Source: Sutterella wadsworthensis
GTDB lineage: Bacteria; Pseudomonadota; Gammaproteobacteria; Burkholderiales; Burkholderiaceae_F
Assembly: GCF_003315195.1 (NCBI RefSeq)
Contig: NZ_QNRV01000007.1
Location: 27,170 to 91,169 of the forward strand
Length of the DNA stretch: 64,000 bases
Reading direction: 5' to 3'
Positions 54,868 to 63,790 of this stretch are shown piece after piece; position 1 is the first letter of the stretch; the number at the start of each line of letters is the position of its first letter. The position numbers and the translations under genes were made by a program. The notes under the pieces were generated by a model. That model worked only from the letters and a program-made list of their open reading frames with translations. It was not told the DNA's origin and searched no databases.

Positions 54868-57060
54868 CTATTGACGATAGATCGTCTTATGCCACGCCTG
54901 CGGACTGCGGAAGAATTCCAGCGCCTTTTCCAGACTGCGCGTACGGAAAAAATCCGGCAGACTCTTGAGAATCGTCCGTCCATAGGCTTTGTCCGCCACT
55001 CGAGAGTCGCAGAGCATAAAGACGCCGCGGTCCGTTTCCGAGCGGATCAGCCGCCCAGAGCCCTGCTTAAGCGCGGTTACCGCTTCGGGCAGCGCCATCA
55101 GGGCAAAAGGACTTTTGCCTTGTTCACGAAGCGCATCGGATCGGGCGGCATAGACCGGGTCATCGGGCGGCGCGAAGGGGAGCTTGTCAATCACCACCAG
55201 CGACAATGCCTCTCCCTGCACATCCACTCCCTCCCAGAAACTCATGGAGCCCACCAGAATGGCGTTGCCGTGCTCGCGGAAGGCGTCAATGAGCGCCGCT
55301 TTGGGCATGTCACCCTGCACGAAAAGCGGATATGGGTTCCCTGCATGGTCGAGCAGCGCCCTGAGCTCCTCGGCCGCTTTGCTGACGGCCGCAAGTGAAG
55401 TACAGAGAAAAAATGTTCGGCCTTTGGCCGCGCAGACCAGCGGCCAGGCCGCATCGACCACCCGTCCGGCATGCTCAATGGTATTGGTGGGCGGCGGCAG
55501 CTGCGGCAGGTAAAAGCAGCCCTGCTCCCAATAGTTAAAAGGACTTTCCCACGTCCCGGCTTTGGCCTCCGGAATCCCTGTCTCAATCGCAAAGTGCGTG
55601 AAGTCTCCTGCAGTCGACAAAGTAGCCGAAGTGAACACCCACGCACCGCCTTCGGCTTCCCGCATCTGCCGGAATTCATCGGCAAACTTGAGCGGCGTAT
55701 TGTTGAACCGCAGGCTCGAAGGCGCTGCGGAAATCCACTGCACGGCGTCTTTCTGGAATCGGAAGGCGCGTTGGGTTCCCCCTTGCGCTGCGTCTGCATC
55801 ACCCTGAGAGTCAGTGCTTACTAACGTTTCTTCAAAGCCTTCAAAGGGAATGTCAGCCGCTTCTTCCGAAGCATCATCGGCTTCTCCCTCCAGGTGCATG
55901 AGACGCTTAAAAAGCGTTTCCCACTTCGCCATCTCCAGATCCACTTCGCAGGCATATTCACAAAGTGCATCCAGATCATCGCTGCGGTCTTTATTGGCTC
56001 TCATCGCTCGAATGAGCTGACCGAAAGCTGCGAGCATTTTGCCAAAAGGCTCAGTCAGCTCCTCGAAGCGCTCAATGGTCTTTACGGCGAGCCGGTCGCC
56101 CGGCTCGATGCCGATGCCTCGGGCGGCAATGACAAGATCGCGGGCTGTTTTCTGAACGGCATGGCAGAGCGCATCCCAATCCGCGCCGTCATTGGCATGA
56201 CCGCGTCCGAGCGCACGCGCCTCGTCGGCAATCGACTCGAGCTGCCAGGTGGTAAAAGTAGTGCCAAAGAAGTCCGTCGCAATGCCCGGGAGCTGATGCG
56301 CCTCATCAATGACCGTGAGATCAGCGGCCGGCAGCATGCCGTCAATCTGCCCATTCGCCTCGCGCTTGAGCGCAAGCGAACTCAAAAACAGATGGTGATT
56401 CACCACAACGATTTGGCTTTTGAGCGCTTTTTCGCGGGCGGCGCGCACGAAGCAGTTTTCCCAATGTTCACACCGCTCTTTGCCTAAACAATTTTCCCGC
56501 GTACTCGTCACCAGCGGCCAGAGCGGATCGTCCTCGGGCACCGTCGGAAGCTCCGCGCGGTCACCCGTGGCTGAAATCGCCGCAAACCGCTTGATCTCCC
56601 GAAGCTTGCGGTAGCTGTCGCGCTCAGGCAGAAGGCCTTCGGATTCCGTCCGTTCAAGCCGATAAGGACAGACATAGTTGCTTCGGCCTTTGAGGACGGC
56701 TGTCGGCACATTGACGCCGAGCGCGGCCGAAAGCGCCGGTATGTCTTTGTTGAAAAGCTGATCCTGCAGCGGCTTGCCTGCGGTCGAAATCACGACCGTC
56801 GAACCCGAAAGCAGCGCCGGCACCAGATACGCAAAACTTTTGCCGGTGCCGGTGCCGGCTTCGGCCAGAAGCGTTTCCTTATTTTGAATGGCTTCGGCCA
56901 CGGCCTGTGCAAACGCAAGCTGCCCCTCACGAGGCGTGAAGTTGGTCTGACGGCGAGCCAGAGGGCCGTCAGCCGAGAAAGCGAGTGCGGTGCGCTCTTC
57001 GAGCGGGCGAGCAGCGTCAAAGAGCTCCGCCCATTGATTTTTTTGGCTTGGAGAGGTCAT
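54868..57060 (-). CDS. yoaA: DinG/YoaA-type Fe-S DNA helicase
   Basis: 730 aa, an XPD-like superfamily 2 helicase acting on forks and R-loops. Walker A is LLAEAGTGTGKSFAYLVPALL, the DEAH box is VIDEAHQLPGIA. The Fe-S cluster cysteines are at NYVCPYRL, NCLGKERCEHWENCFV. C-terminal motifs include GSMSFWEGVDVQGEALSLVVIDKLPF and KQGSGRLIRSETDRGVF. The length and absence of an N-terminal exonuclease domain fit YoaA. Its stop is close to and opposite the methyltransferase gene's end. Confidence 0.93.
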   Translation of the reverse strand: MTSPSQKNQWAELFDAARPLEERTALAFSADGPLARRQTNFTPREGQLAFAQAVAEAIQNKETLLAEAGTGTGKSFAYLVPALLSGSTVVISTAGKPLQDQLFNKDIPALSAALGVNVPTAVLKGRSNYVCPYRLERTESEGLLPERDSYRKLREIKRFAAISATGDRAELPTVPEDDPLWPLVTSTRENCLGKERCEHWENCFVRAAREKALKSQIVVVNHHLFLSSLALKREANGQIDGMLPAADLTVIDEAHQLPGIATDFFGTTFTTWQLESIADEARALGRGHANDGADWDALCHAVQKTARDLVIAARGIGIEPGDRLAVKTIERFEELTEPFGKMLAAFGQLIRAMRANKDRSDDLDALCEYACEVDLEMAKWETLFKRLMHLEGEADDASEEAADIPFEGFEETLVSTDSQGDADAAQGGTQRAFRFQKDAVQWISAAPSSLRFNNTPLKFADEFRQMREAEGGAWVFTSATLSTAGDFTHFAIETGIPEAKAGTWESPFNYWEQGCFYLPQLPPPTNTIEHAGRVVDAAWPLVCAAKGRTFFLCTSLAAVSKAAEELRALLDHAGNPYPLFVQGDMPKAALIDAFREHGNAILVGSMSFWEGVDVQGEALSLVVIDKLPFAPPDDPVYAARSDALREQGKSPFALMALPEAVTALKQGSGRLIRSETDRGVFMLCDSRVADKAYGRTILKSLPDFFRTRSLEKALEFFRSPQAWHKTIYRQ

Positions 57061-57069
57061 GGATAAACG

Positions 57070-58020
57070 TCAGAAGTACTGCATTAGGTTGCTTTTGCGT
57101 TCCTTCTGATTGGCCTCATATCGCTTTTGCGCAGCCTCACGTTCATCCAGGCTCCTTTCGAACTGCTGCTGCTTGGCCTCACGATCCGCTTTGCGTTTGG
57201 CTGCGAGCTCTGCGGCTTCTTCCATGCGCTTTTGGGCTTCGAGCTGTTTTTGCGCATAGTAGGCCTCGTTAGCCGCTTCGGCAGCGGCTCGCTCAGACGC
57301 CGCATCGTGAGGCATTTCACTGCCTGGAATCGGCGTCGGCGCAGCAGCGTCCTTAACCGTCTTCCCGTTCATGCCGTGAGGGACCGAAGCATCTTTAACT
57401 GTTTTCTTTTCCCATTCCACGGGAGCGGAAGGCTCTTTGACGGTCTTGGGCGCAATATCTATCGGCTGACTGGGTGCCTTCACAGACTTAGGCGTAATGT
57501 GCATAGGCTCCGGAGGATCGGTTTTCACCGTCTTAGGCGCTATTTTCATGGGCTCCCGACGAGGTTCAAGCGCATTCTTTTCCTGTTCTGCGCGCATCTT
57601 TTCCACTCGGTCGAGACGGATGATTTCGTCTGCCGCCACAATGATCTCGCGGACCTCGCGTTCGCGGTCAAATGAAGCGCGCCGAGCGTCATCAATGCAG
57701 CTGTTGACAAAAAACTTTTTGCCGCACCAGCTGCGCTGGACAGCCAGCGCCTCTTCAATTTGCTTGAGCACGCCCTCAGCATCGCTCTTCACCTGAGCAG
57801 CCGTTTTCACTGAATCGATCGCTGAAGGCTCTTTCCAGCGTTCATAAAACGATCGATCCGCGAGCACCTTCTCGGCTTGTGCTGCGCGCGCCTCCAACAC
57901 AGCTTCATCTTCGGGCGCGGATGCGGCCAAAGCCCCGCCAGCGGTCCATGCGTACAAAGCGCAGAAAACCGAAATCAGGGAGCGGGAGCTGCAAAGCGAT
58001 TGAAGAGCGTAGCGCTTCAT
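57070..58020 (-). CDS. Secreted protein with tandem KTVK repeats
   Basis: 316 aa from ATG 58020. Signal peptide ends near GGALAASA. The middle has a Cys pair (SWCGKKFFVNSCIDDARR) and then five tandem repeats of 14-15 residues carrying (K/P)xxVK, such as IAPKTVK, ITPKSVK, IAPKTVK, WEKKTVK and MNGKTVK, spaced by Pro/Ser/Asp. The last ~80 residues form a long charged coiled coil (AAKRKADREAKQQQFERSLDE). No family recognised; an envelope or periplasmic role is likely. Confidence 0.75.
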   Translation of the reverse strand: MKRYALQSLCSSRSLISVFCALYAWTAGGALAASAPEDEAVLEARAAQAEKVLADRSFYERWKEPSAIDSVKTAAQVKSDAEGVLKQIEEALAVQRSWCGKKFFVNSCIDDARRASFDREREVREIIVAADEIIRLDRVEKMRAEQEKNALEPRREPMKIAPKTVKTDPPEPMHITPKSVKAPSQPIDIAPKTVKEPSAPVEWEKKTVKDASVPHGMNGKTVKDAAAPTPIPGSEMPHDAASERAAAEAANEAYYAQKQLEAQKRMEEAAELAAKRKADREAKQQQFERSLDEREAAQKRYEANQKERKSNLMQYF

Positions 58021-58169
58021 TCCAAATTCCTCAAAGAAGGCCATCGTATGAGTGCGGGCGACGCCATTTTAGCCGAGTACACGTCAATCTAAGACGCTGA
58101 GATCCATCGGATGCCGCAGGAGAACGCTGCCGCGTCTTTGAGCTGCGGCAGCAGAGGACGGGCAGCTTT

Positions 58170-58829
58170 TTAAAGAATCGTTGCTACGGCATCGAGCGGG
58201 AAGCGGGATTTCGGAGCGTCCGCATTCCAATCGTCGCTGCTGCGATAGCCGAGCGCGCAGGCCATCACCGATTTCTGTCCCTTGGCGGCAAGTCCGAGAC
58301 TTTCGTCAACCTTCTCGAAATGCATGCCGCCCAATGTCGTGGCGTCAACGCCCATGCCGGCAGCTGCCAAGAGCAGGAAACCGAGCGCAATATGGCACTG
58401 GTTGGCGGCCCAGCATTCACCGCGGTCCGCGCCGGAGCAATAGGCCTTGACGCTTGCGCAGCGGAAAGCCTCGAGTTTCGCTGCAAACTCGGGATCAGCA
58501 AACTGTCCGCGAAAGCGCCCGTCCGCGGCTTCCTGAGCCATCAAGCGATGGACATATGCATCGTCGAGGTGCTTCTCGATGGCAAAAACAATAATGACGG
58601 GCGCATGCTCCGTACGCTCGAGATTGAAATCCTTGACGGCCGGACGAATGGCATGGAGTGCTTCCTTCGTCTTCAAGGCATAAAAATGCCACGGCTGGAT
58701 GTTCACCGATGATGGCGACAAACGGAGCACTTCCAGAAGATCATTGAGCGTCTCATCGGAAATGGGTTTATTCACGTCATAGCGCTTCGCGGTATAGCGG
58801 TGCTTCACCAATTCAAGCATCGAATTCAT
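58170..58829 (-). CDS. Nitroreductase family protein (copy 1)
   Basis: 219 aa from ATG 58829, with GGGAGG at the right distance. FMN- and NAD(P)H-dependent flavoprotein fold: ELVKHRYTAKRYDVNKPI, LRLSPSSVNIQPWHFYALK and LGFLLLAAAGMGVDATTLGGMHF match the NfsB/NfnB group. It follows the second nitroreductase gene on the same strand with a terminator between, and a shared palindromic site lies upstream of the pair. Confidence 0.88.
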   Translation of the reverse strand: MNSMLELVKHRYTAKRYDVNKPISDETLNDLLEVLRLSPSSVNIQPWHFYALKTKEALHAIRPAVKDFNLERTEHAPVIIVFAIEKHLDDAYVHRLMAQEAADGRFRGQFADPEFAAKLEAFRCASVKAYCSGADRGECWAANQCHIALGFLLLAAAGMGVDATTLGGMHFEKVDESLGLAAKGQKSVMACALGYRSSDDWNADAPKSRFPLDAVATIL

Positions 58830-58866
58830 GGCATCCTCCCTCTTATGAGGTGTGATCTCAGACATC

Positions 58867-58901
58867 AAAAAACCGGCGTACTGAACGGACGCCGGCTTTT
58901 T
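58867..58901. terminator. Terminator between the two nitroreductase genes
   Basis: CCGGCGT (58873-58879) pairs with ACGCCGG (58889-58895), flanked by A6 and T5. It can act in both directions and would reduce read-through from copy 2 to copy 1. Confidence 0.8.
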
Positions 58902-58951
58902 GCAGTTCCCTGCGCATAAAGGCACTCTACGCCTACGCGCTGAGTTTGGAC

Positions 58952-59605
58952 TTAGTCAAGCGACGTGAAGAGCTCATCACGGGTCAGACGGGACTTCGGA
59001 CGCTGGGCATTGCCGTCCTTCGGGCTGCGGTACCCGAGACTCACGGCAGCAATCGCCGTCAGATTTTTCTCGTCAAGCCCGAGAATTTCATTGAGCTTCG
59101 GAAAATCAACGCCTTCGAGCGCCGTCGAGTCGATGCCCATGCCGGCTGCGGCGAAGAGGAGGAACCCCATGCCGATGTAAGCCTGACGAGCCTCCCATGC
59201 CACGAGCTCTGCTTCAGACCCCTGATGCAGGCCCGCAAAATAACGACGCCCCTGATCCTGAGCGTTCTTCACTTCTGCATTGGGGAAGCGTCCGTCACTT
59301 TCCTCTTTATCCAGTACGCGGCGCAGATGCGCCTCCGTCAGCGTCTTGGGTACGGTAAAGACCACCACATCGCTCGCACCGGTAATGCGGTCGCGGTTGA
59401 ATTCGGGAAAGGCGGGGAGCAGACGTTCACGGGCTTCCTGTGAGGTCGCCGTAAAGTAATGAAGCGCCTGAGCATTGACCGAAGTGGGGGTCAGACGCAG
59501 AATTTCAAGCAGCGTATCAAACTCTTCGCGCGGAATCTGCTGACCGTTGTAATGCTTAGTCGTATAGCGTTCCTGCGCGAGACGAAGGAAAACGTTGTTC
59601 TGCAT
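58952..59605 (-). CDS. Nitroreductase family protein (copy 2)
   Basis: 217 aa. LAQERYTTKHYNGQQIP, LRLTPTSVNAQALHYFTAT and GMGFLLFAAAGMGIDSTALEGVDFPK fit the same family; about half the residues match copy 1 by eye. Such enzymes reduce nitroaromatics, quinones or flavins. It is the first gene after the GTTCGAYRTCGA palindrome, so its expression is probably regulated from there. Confidence 0.88.
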   Translation of the reverse strand: MQNNVFLRLAQERYTTKHYNGQQIPREEFDTLLEILRLTPTSVNAQALHYFTATSQEARERLLPAFPEFNRDRITGASDVVVFTVPKTLTEAHLRRVLDKEESDGRFPNAEVKNAQDQGRRYFAGLHQGSEAELVAWEARQAYIGMGFLLFAAAGMGIDSTALEGVDFPKLNEILGLDEKNLTAIAAVSLGYRSPKDGNAQRPKSRLTRDELFTSLD

Positions 59606-59777
59606 GATGGGATGTCCTTTTCTTGAAAATTGTCGTTGGGATGCTGCTCTGCGGTCCGCTCAAGCGCATTGCGCCTCGCGGACGCCGGCGCTTCATTGGA
59701 AGCAATCGACAAAGCATCATGAGAAACGCCAGCAGCCTCAAACATTCGTGGAAACCTTAGCACAAGACAATGTTGTT

Positions 59778-59797
59778 AGTTCGACGTCGATCGAACT
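59778..59797. promoter_or_regulatory. Operator-like palindrome, copy C, upstream of the nitroreductases
   Basis: AGTTCGACGTCGATCGAACT; its first 14 matching bases (59779-59792) fit copies A and B near the cupin gene, and the outer arms AGTTCGA/TCGAACT are also inverted. It lies about 175 bases before the nitroreductase copy 2 start. Confidence 0.6.
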
Positions 59798-59990
59798 CTT
59801 CTGTATCACGAGATTGCTTGACGGCTTGAGCGAAAGTCTGGCGCCTATGTCTTGATTGGAAAGAGGCTTATGACTTTGAACTTCTGCGCAAAGGGAGTTC
59901 CTATTGATGATGGTAGTTGCTAGACTTTGCGCGATGAAAAAGAAGGCCGGGTCCCTGCCGGCCGTTCAACTTTAAAAAAAAGATTTGACC

Positions 59991-60974
59991 ATGAAGAAAC
60001 CCATCCGCGTTGCCGTTACCGGACCAGCCGGCAACATCGGCTATTCTCTCCTTTTCCGCATCGCCGCCGGCGACATGTTCGGGCCCGACCAGCCCGTTAT
60101 TCTGCAGCTGCTTGACCGCGCCTCCCCTGAAAGCCAGCAAAAGGTGACGGGCGTCATGATGGAGCTTGACGACTGCGCCTTTCCGCTGCTAGCCGGACTG
60201 GAAAATTCCCCGGAAGCGACGACCGCCTTCCGCGACGCCGATGTCGCGCTGCTTGTCGGCGCCCGCCCTCGCTCCAAAGGGATGGAGCGTGCTGATCTGC
60301 TTAATGCCAATGCTGAGATTTTTGTCGCTCAAGGCCGTGCGCTCAACGAAGCCGCCTCGCGCGACTGCAAGGTGCTCGTGGTCGGCAACCCCTGCAATAC
60401 CAATGCCTGGATCGCCATGAAGAGCGCTCCGGATCTCAAGCCCGAAAACTTCACCTCCATGCTGCGTCTTGATCAGAACCGCCTGATGGCTCAGACGGCA
60501 ACGCAGGCCAAGGTGTCGGTAAACGACATCACGCACGCTGCCGTTTGGGGCAACCACTCCCCGGCGATGTTCCCGGATCTCGACCATGCGCTCATCAAGG
60601 GACGCCCTGCGCTCGAACTCGTCGACCGCAGCTACTATCAGGAAACGATGACCCCGATCGTCGCCAAGCGCGGCTCAGCCATCATTGAAGCGCGCGGCGC
60701 AAGCTCAGCGGCCTCTGCCGCTTCCGCCGCCATTGACCACATCCGTGACTGGGTCCTCGGTTCGGGGGACCGCTGGGTAACGATGGGGGTTCCCTCCGAC
60801 GGTTCTTACGGCATTCCCGAGGGGCTCCTCTTCGGGTTCCCCTGCACGACGAAGGACGGCCGCTGGGAAATCGTTCAGGGACTTGAACTCTCTGACTTTG
60901 CTCGCGCGACGATCGCCAAGTCCGTCGCGGAGCTTGAAAGCGAACGCGCTCACGTAGCGGCGCTTCTCGGCTGA
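59991..60974 (+). CDS. mdh: Malate dehydrogenase
   Basis: 327 aa from ATG 59991. NAD-binding loop [24 protein letters not shown], then the substrate-loop [16 protein letters not shown] with its arginines, [13 protein letters not shown] and the catalytic His in [15 protein letters not shown]. It belongs to the cytosolic-type (MDH group I) enzymes usual in betaproteobacteria. It is monocistronic, with its own terminator downstream. Confidence 0.96.
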   Translation: MKKPIRVAVTGPAGNIGYSLLFRIAAGDMFGPDQPVILQLLDRASPESQQKVTGVMMELDDCAFPLLAGLENSPEATTAFRDADVALLVGARPRSKGMERADLLNANAEIFVAQGRALNEAASRDCKVLVVGNPCNTNAWIAMKSAPDLKPENFTSMLRLDQNRLMAQTATQAKVSVNDITHAAVWGNHSPAMFPDLDHALIKGRPALELVDRSYYQETMTPIVAKRGSAIIEARGASSAASAASAAIDHIRDWVLGSGDRWVTMGVPSDGSYGIPEGLLFGFPCTTKDGRWEIVQGLELSDFARATIAKSVAELESERAHVAALLG

Positions 60975-61037
60975 GGACTGACGACGAAAGACTCCGAATT
61001 GCTGCAGGCAGACTGGAGTCCTCTCGCTTCGCCTGCC

Positions 61038-61068
61038 AAAGGCTTCGACCGATACGGCCGAAGCCTTT
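61038..61068 (+). terminator. Terminator of mdh
   Basis: AAAGGCTTCG (61038-61047) pairs with CGAAGCCTTT (61059-61068), then TTCC and more T. Confidence 0.82.
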
Positions 61069-61104
61069 TCCTTCTTTTGACGTTCCGCACCCCTCACCCG
61101 CACC

Positions 61105-61659
61105 ATGTTTCCTCCCGAGCTTTACGCCGCGGTCAAGCGGATCGAAGCCTCTGCGGCGCCGCTCCTGCGCAGCTCCGCAGAACGCATTGTCATCCTTGAC
61201 ACGCACGTCGTTCTTGAATGCACGCTCTGGCGGGATGAGAGCGAATCGGATTCGCCGCTGGGCTGCGCACTCAAAGCTGGGCGGATCGTGCCGGCAGCTT
61301 CCCATGAAACGCTCTTGGAACTTGCGGGGGTCGCCGCTCGTCCGGTCAAACAAATGCTCGAAGCAGAAGCGGCCGCGCGCGCACTCACCATGCTCGAACG
61401 CTGGGGAAAACTCATACGCATGCCCTCAAAAGACATGCTCACAGAGGCTGCTCAGGCGCTTGACTCTGAAAATGTGCGCTGCCGAGACCCCGAGGATCAG
61501 AAGTTTCTCATCCTCACGAAAGCCGCAGCCAATATCTGCGGCGTCGGCAGCACGGCGCTCATCACTCGGGACAAACTGCTGCGAAAAGCAGCTAAGAAGC
61601 TCAGGGCTGCCGAGCGCGGAGGCGCGATGCTCCTTCTTCCCGAAGACTTCACCGAATAA
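61105..61659 (+). CDS. PIN-domain protein, putative orphan toxin
   Basis: 184 aa. PIN-fold metal ligands appear in order: Asp in VILDTHVVLECTLW, Glu in HETLLELAGVAARP, Asp pair in CRDPEDQKFL and Asp in ALITRDKLLRKA. This is the COG1569-like RNase group often named as toxin components. No antitoxin gene (small DNA-binding protein) lies beside it, and it has an extra ~25-residue N-terminal helix, so a housekeeping RNase role is possible. Confidence 0.82.
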   Translation: MFPPELYAAVKRIEASAAPLLRSSAERIVILDTHVVLECTLWRDESESDSPLGCALKAGRIVPAASHETLLELAGVAARPVKQMLEAEAAARALTMLERWGKLIRMPSKDMLTEAAQALDSENVRCRDPEDQKFLILTKAAANICGVGSTALITRDKLLRKAAKKLRAAERGGAMLLLPEDFTE

Positions 61660-61667
61660 GGCTTTAC

Positions 61668-61772
61668 TTATCGAAAGACATACCAGATCATGCTTACGAC
61701 AGCATTGATGATCCAGAAAGCACAGGCGGCAAGGCAGAGCCAAATAAGAATTCTAATGATGCGGGCAGCCAT
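61668..61772 (-). CDS. 34-aa single-span membrane protein
   Basis: Small frame from ATG 61772 reading MAARIIRILIWLCLAACAF and on to a charged end (WYVFR). Basic residues then a ~20-residue hydrophobic span give the standard small membrane protein pattern. Too short for most gene finders. The convergent position against the PIN gene leaves room for it. No clear ribosome site, so existence is uncertain. Confidence 0.4.
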   Translation of the reverse strand: MAARIIRILIWLCLAACAFWIINAVVSMIWYVFR

Positions 61773-62125
61773 GAGATCAGCCAAGATTTGTGGAGAAAAC
61801 CGCATCATACACGTCTAACAGCAGATTGGGAGAGCACTCTCAAATTGCCTATTTTTCACTTTTCTAGGCAATATATCCCTCACCTATACAGGGGATGAGC
61901 AAAGAGAAAACACATCTGCACCTCCACCTACAATCAAAGATCCGGCTGCAACTGGGAGCCGGCGCCAACTATCAATAAAACCAGAGCGGCGGTCGGCCGC
62001 ATGAGATATCCAGCCAAGAATGCCTCTGCATGTCGGCACAGCGGATATGCCCCCAATCTCTCGGACGGGCGGCAGCCCGTGGGTATTGCTTTCTTCGACC
62101 ATCGCTCCTGTAGGAGGAATCGCCC
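61773..62125 (+). promoter_or_regulatory. Long structured leader region upstream of the alanine symporter
   Basis: About 350 bases with no credible gene. It contains a chain of hairpins on the plus strand: ATTGCCTA/TAGGCAAT (about 61846-61874), ATCCCT/AGGGGAT (61880-61901), CCGGC/GCCGG (61944-61965) and ACGGGC/GCCCGT (62065-62081), then TAGGAGG before the symporter start. It resembles an untranslated leader with regulatory folds; I see no match to a known riboswitch core, including glycine. Confidence 0.45.
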
Positions 62126-63664
62126 ATGGAAATGGACGACTTTACCCAGCTCGTTCAGAGTGTCAACGGACTGCTCTGGGGCATGTACTGCCTAATCCCG
62201 CTTCTGGTGGGCACTGGCATTTATCTCACCATCAAGCTGCGTTTCATTCAGATCCGCCACTTCGGACAAGCCTTCCGCAAGGTCTTCGGCGGCATCACAC
62301 TCTTTGGCGATAAGGCGGGCAAGGACGGTATGAGTTCCTTCCAGTCGCTCGCCACTGCGATTTCCGCACAGGTCGGCACCGGCAACCTCGCCGGCGTTGC
62401 CACGGCCATTGCCATGGGCGGTCCCGGCGCCATCTTCTGGATGTGGCTTGCCGCTTTCTTCGGCATGGCTACAATTTTTGCCGAGGCTACGCTCGCTCAG
62501 GTGTTCCGTGCTCGTGACGCACACGGCCAAATTATGGGCGGCCCGGCCTTCTATATCAGCCGCGGCCTCCACAACAAGCCCCTTGCGGCCTTCTTTGCCG
62601 TCTCGATCATCATCGCGCTCGGCTTCATCGGCAACATGGTTCAGGCCAACTCCATTGCCGACGGCTTCCACAAAGCCTTTGAGATTCCGCAGTGGGCTAC
62701 CGGCATTTTCGTCTTTGCCATTGCCGGCTTCATCTTCATCGGCGGCGTGCGCCGTATCGCGAGCTTTGCCGAAAAGATGGTGCCGCTCATGGCTGTGGTG
62801 TACATCCTGGGCTCTCTCACCATCATCTTCAGCAACTACGACATGATCCTGCCTGCTTTCAAGGAGATCATCGTCGGCGCATTCGATCCGTCTGCAGCGA
62901 CGGGCGGCATCATTGGCGCGAGTCTGAAGGAAGCCATTCGCTACGGCGTTGCCAGAGGTCTTTTTTCCAATGAAGCCGGCATGGGCTCCACCCCGCACGC
63001 ACATGCACTCGCACAGGTTAAGCACCCGTGCGAACAGGGCCTCGTGGCTTATGTCGGCCTATTCTTTGACACCTTCATTGTGCTCAACATGACCGCACTC
63101 GTCATTCTCACGACCGGCGTGCTTGACGGCAAGAGCACCGGCATCGTCCTCACGCAGGCCGCCTTTACAGCCGGTCTGGGCGACATCGGTCCGGGCTTCG
63201 TTGCGATCTGCCTCTTTTTCTTCGCCTTTACGACGATCGTCGGCTGGTACTTCTTCGGCGAACAAAACGTCAAGTATCTCCTCGGTCTGCGCTGGGTGCA
63301 GAGCTACCGCGTGCTTGTTCTGTGCTTCCTGATGCTCGGCTCCTTCCTCCACGTAACGCTGGTTTGGGAACTTGCAGACTTCTTCAACGGCATCATGGTG
63401 ATCCCGAACGTGATCGCTCTGCTTGCGCTCTCGGGCCTTGTCGCCAAAGTTCTGAAGGATTACGACACGAAGTTCATGCTGGGCGAAACCCCCGAATACG
63501 GGGCGCTTTCGCCGAGCGGCGGAGAACCTTTCTCGCTCGAACCCTCGCCGCGCAAGGGCCGCCGTTTCAGCCGTCTGAAGCTCCGCCTGCGCCGCAAGAA
63601 GACGCCTCCCGTCAATCTCGACGAAATGGATCAGCTCAAGGAACGCGGTCTCGACCGGTTCTAA
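62126..63664 (+). CDS. Sodium:alanine/glycine symporter (AGCS family)
   Basis: 512 aa, preceded by TAGGAGG. The AGCS signature is clear: GMSSFQSLATAISAQVGTGNLAGVATAIAMGGPGAIFWMW, plus GPAFYISRGL and RYGVARGLFSNEAGMGSTPHAHA. About ten or eleven spans. The C-terminal ~80 residues are hydrophilic and basic (RKGRRFSRLKLRLRRKKT), longer than in most relatives. It takes up alanine or glycine with sodium and is a monocistronic unit with a terminator. Confidence 0.94.
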   Translation: MEMDDFTQLVQSVNGLLWGMYCLIPLLVGTGIYLTIKLRFIQIRHFGQAFRKVFGGITLFGDKAGKDGMSSFQSLATAISAQVGTGNLAGVATAIAMGGPGAIFWMWLAAFFGMATIFAEATLAQVFRARDAHGQIMGGPAFYISRGLHNKPLAAFFAVSIIIALGFIGNMVQANSIADGFHKAFEIPQWATGIFVFAIAGFIFIGGVRRIASFAEKMVPLMAVVYILGSLTIIFSNYDMILPAFKEIIVGAFDPSAATGGIIGASLKEAIRYGVARGLFSNEAGMGSTPHAHALAQVKHPCEQGLVAYVGLFFDTFIVLNMTALVILTTGVLDGKSTGIVLTQAAFTAGLGDIGPGFVAICLFFFAFTTIVGWYFFGEQNVKYLLGLRWVQSYRVLVLCFLMLGSFLHVTLVWELADFFNGIMVIPNVIALLALSGLVAKVLKDYDTKFMLGETPEYGALSPSGGEPFSLEPSPRKGRRFSRLKLRLRRKKTPPVNLDEMDQLKERGLDRF

Positions 63665-63719
63665 AAACTTCGGTCTCAAGCATTCAGACTGCTGAAAAGT
63701 CCCAATGCTGGAGATCCGC

Positions 63720-63753
63720 AACGCCGCAGACCAATGCCGTCTGCGGCGTTTTT
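63720..63753 (+). terminator. Terminator of the alanine symporter gene
   Basis: AACGCCGCAGAC (63720-63731) pairs with GTCTGCGGCGTT (63739-63750) and is followed by TTTTT. Confidence 0.9.
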
Positions 63754-63790
63754 CGTTGGGCTCCAGCCGGAACTCCCGGATAACTGATCC

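Noticed and set aside
61105..61659. Toxin-antitoxin pair
   Set aside because: No small antitoxin gene on either side of the PIN gene.
61846..62081. Glycine riboswitch upstream of the sodium:alanine symporter
   Set aside because: The conserved glycine aptamer core is not visible, only generic hairpins.
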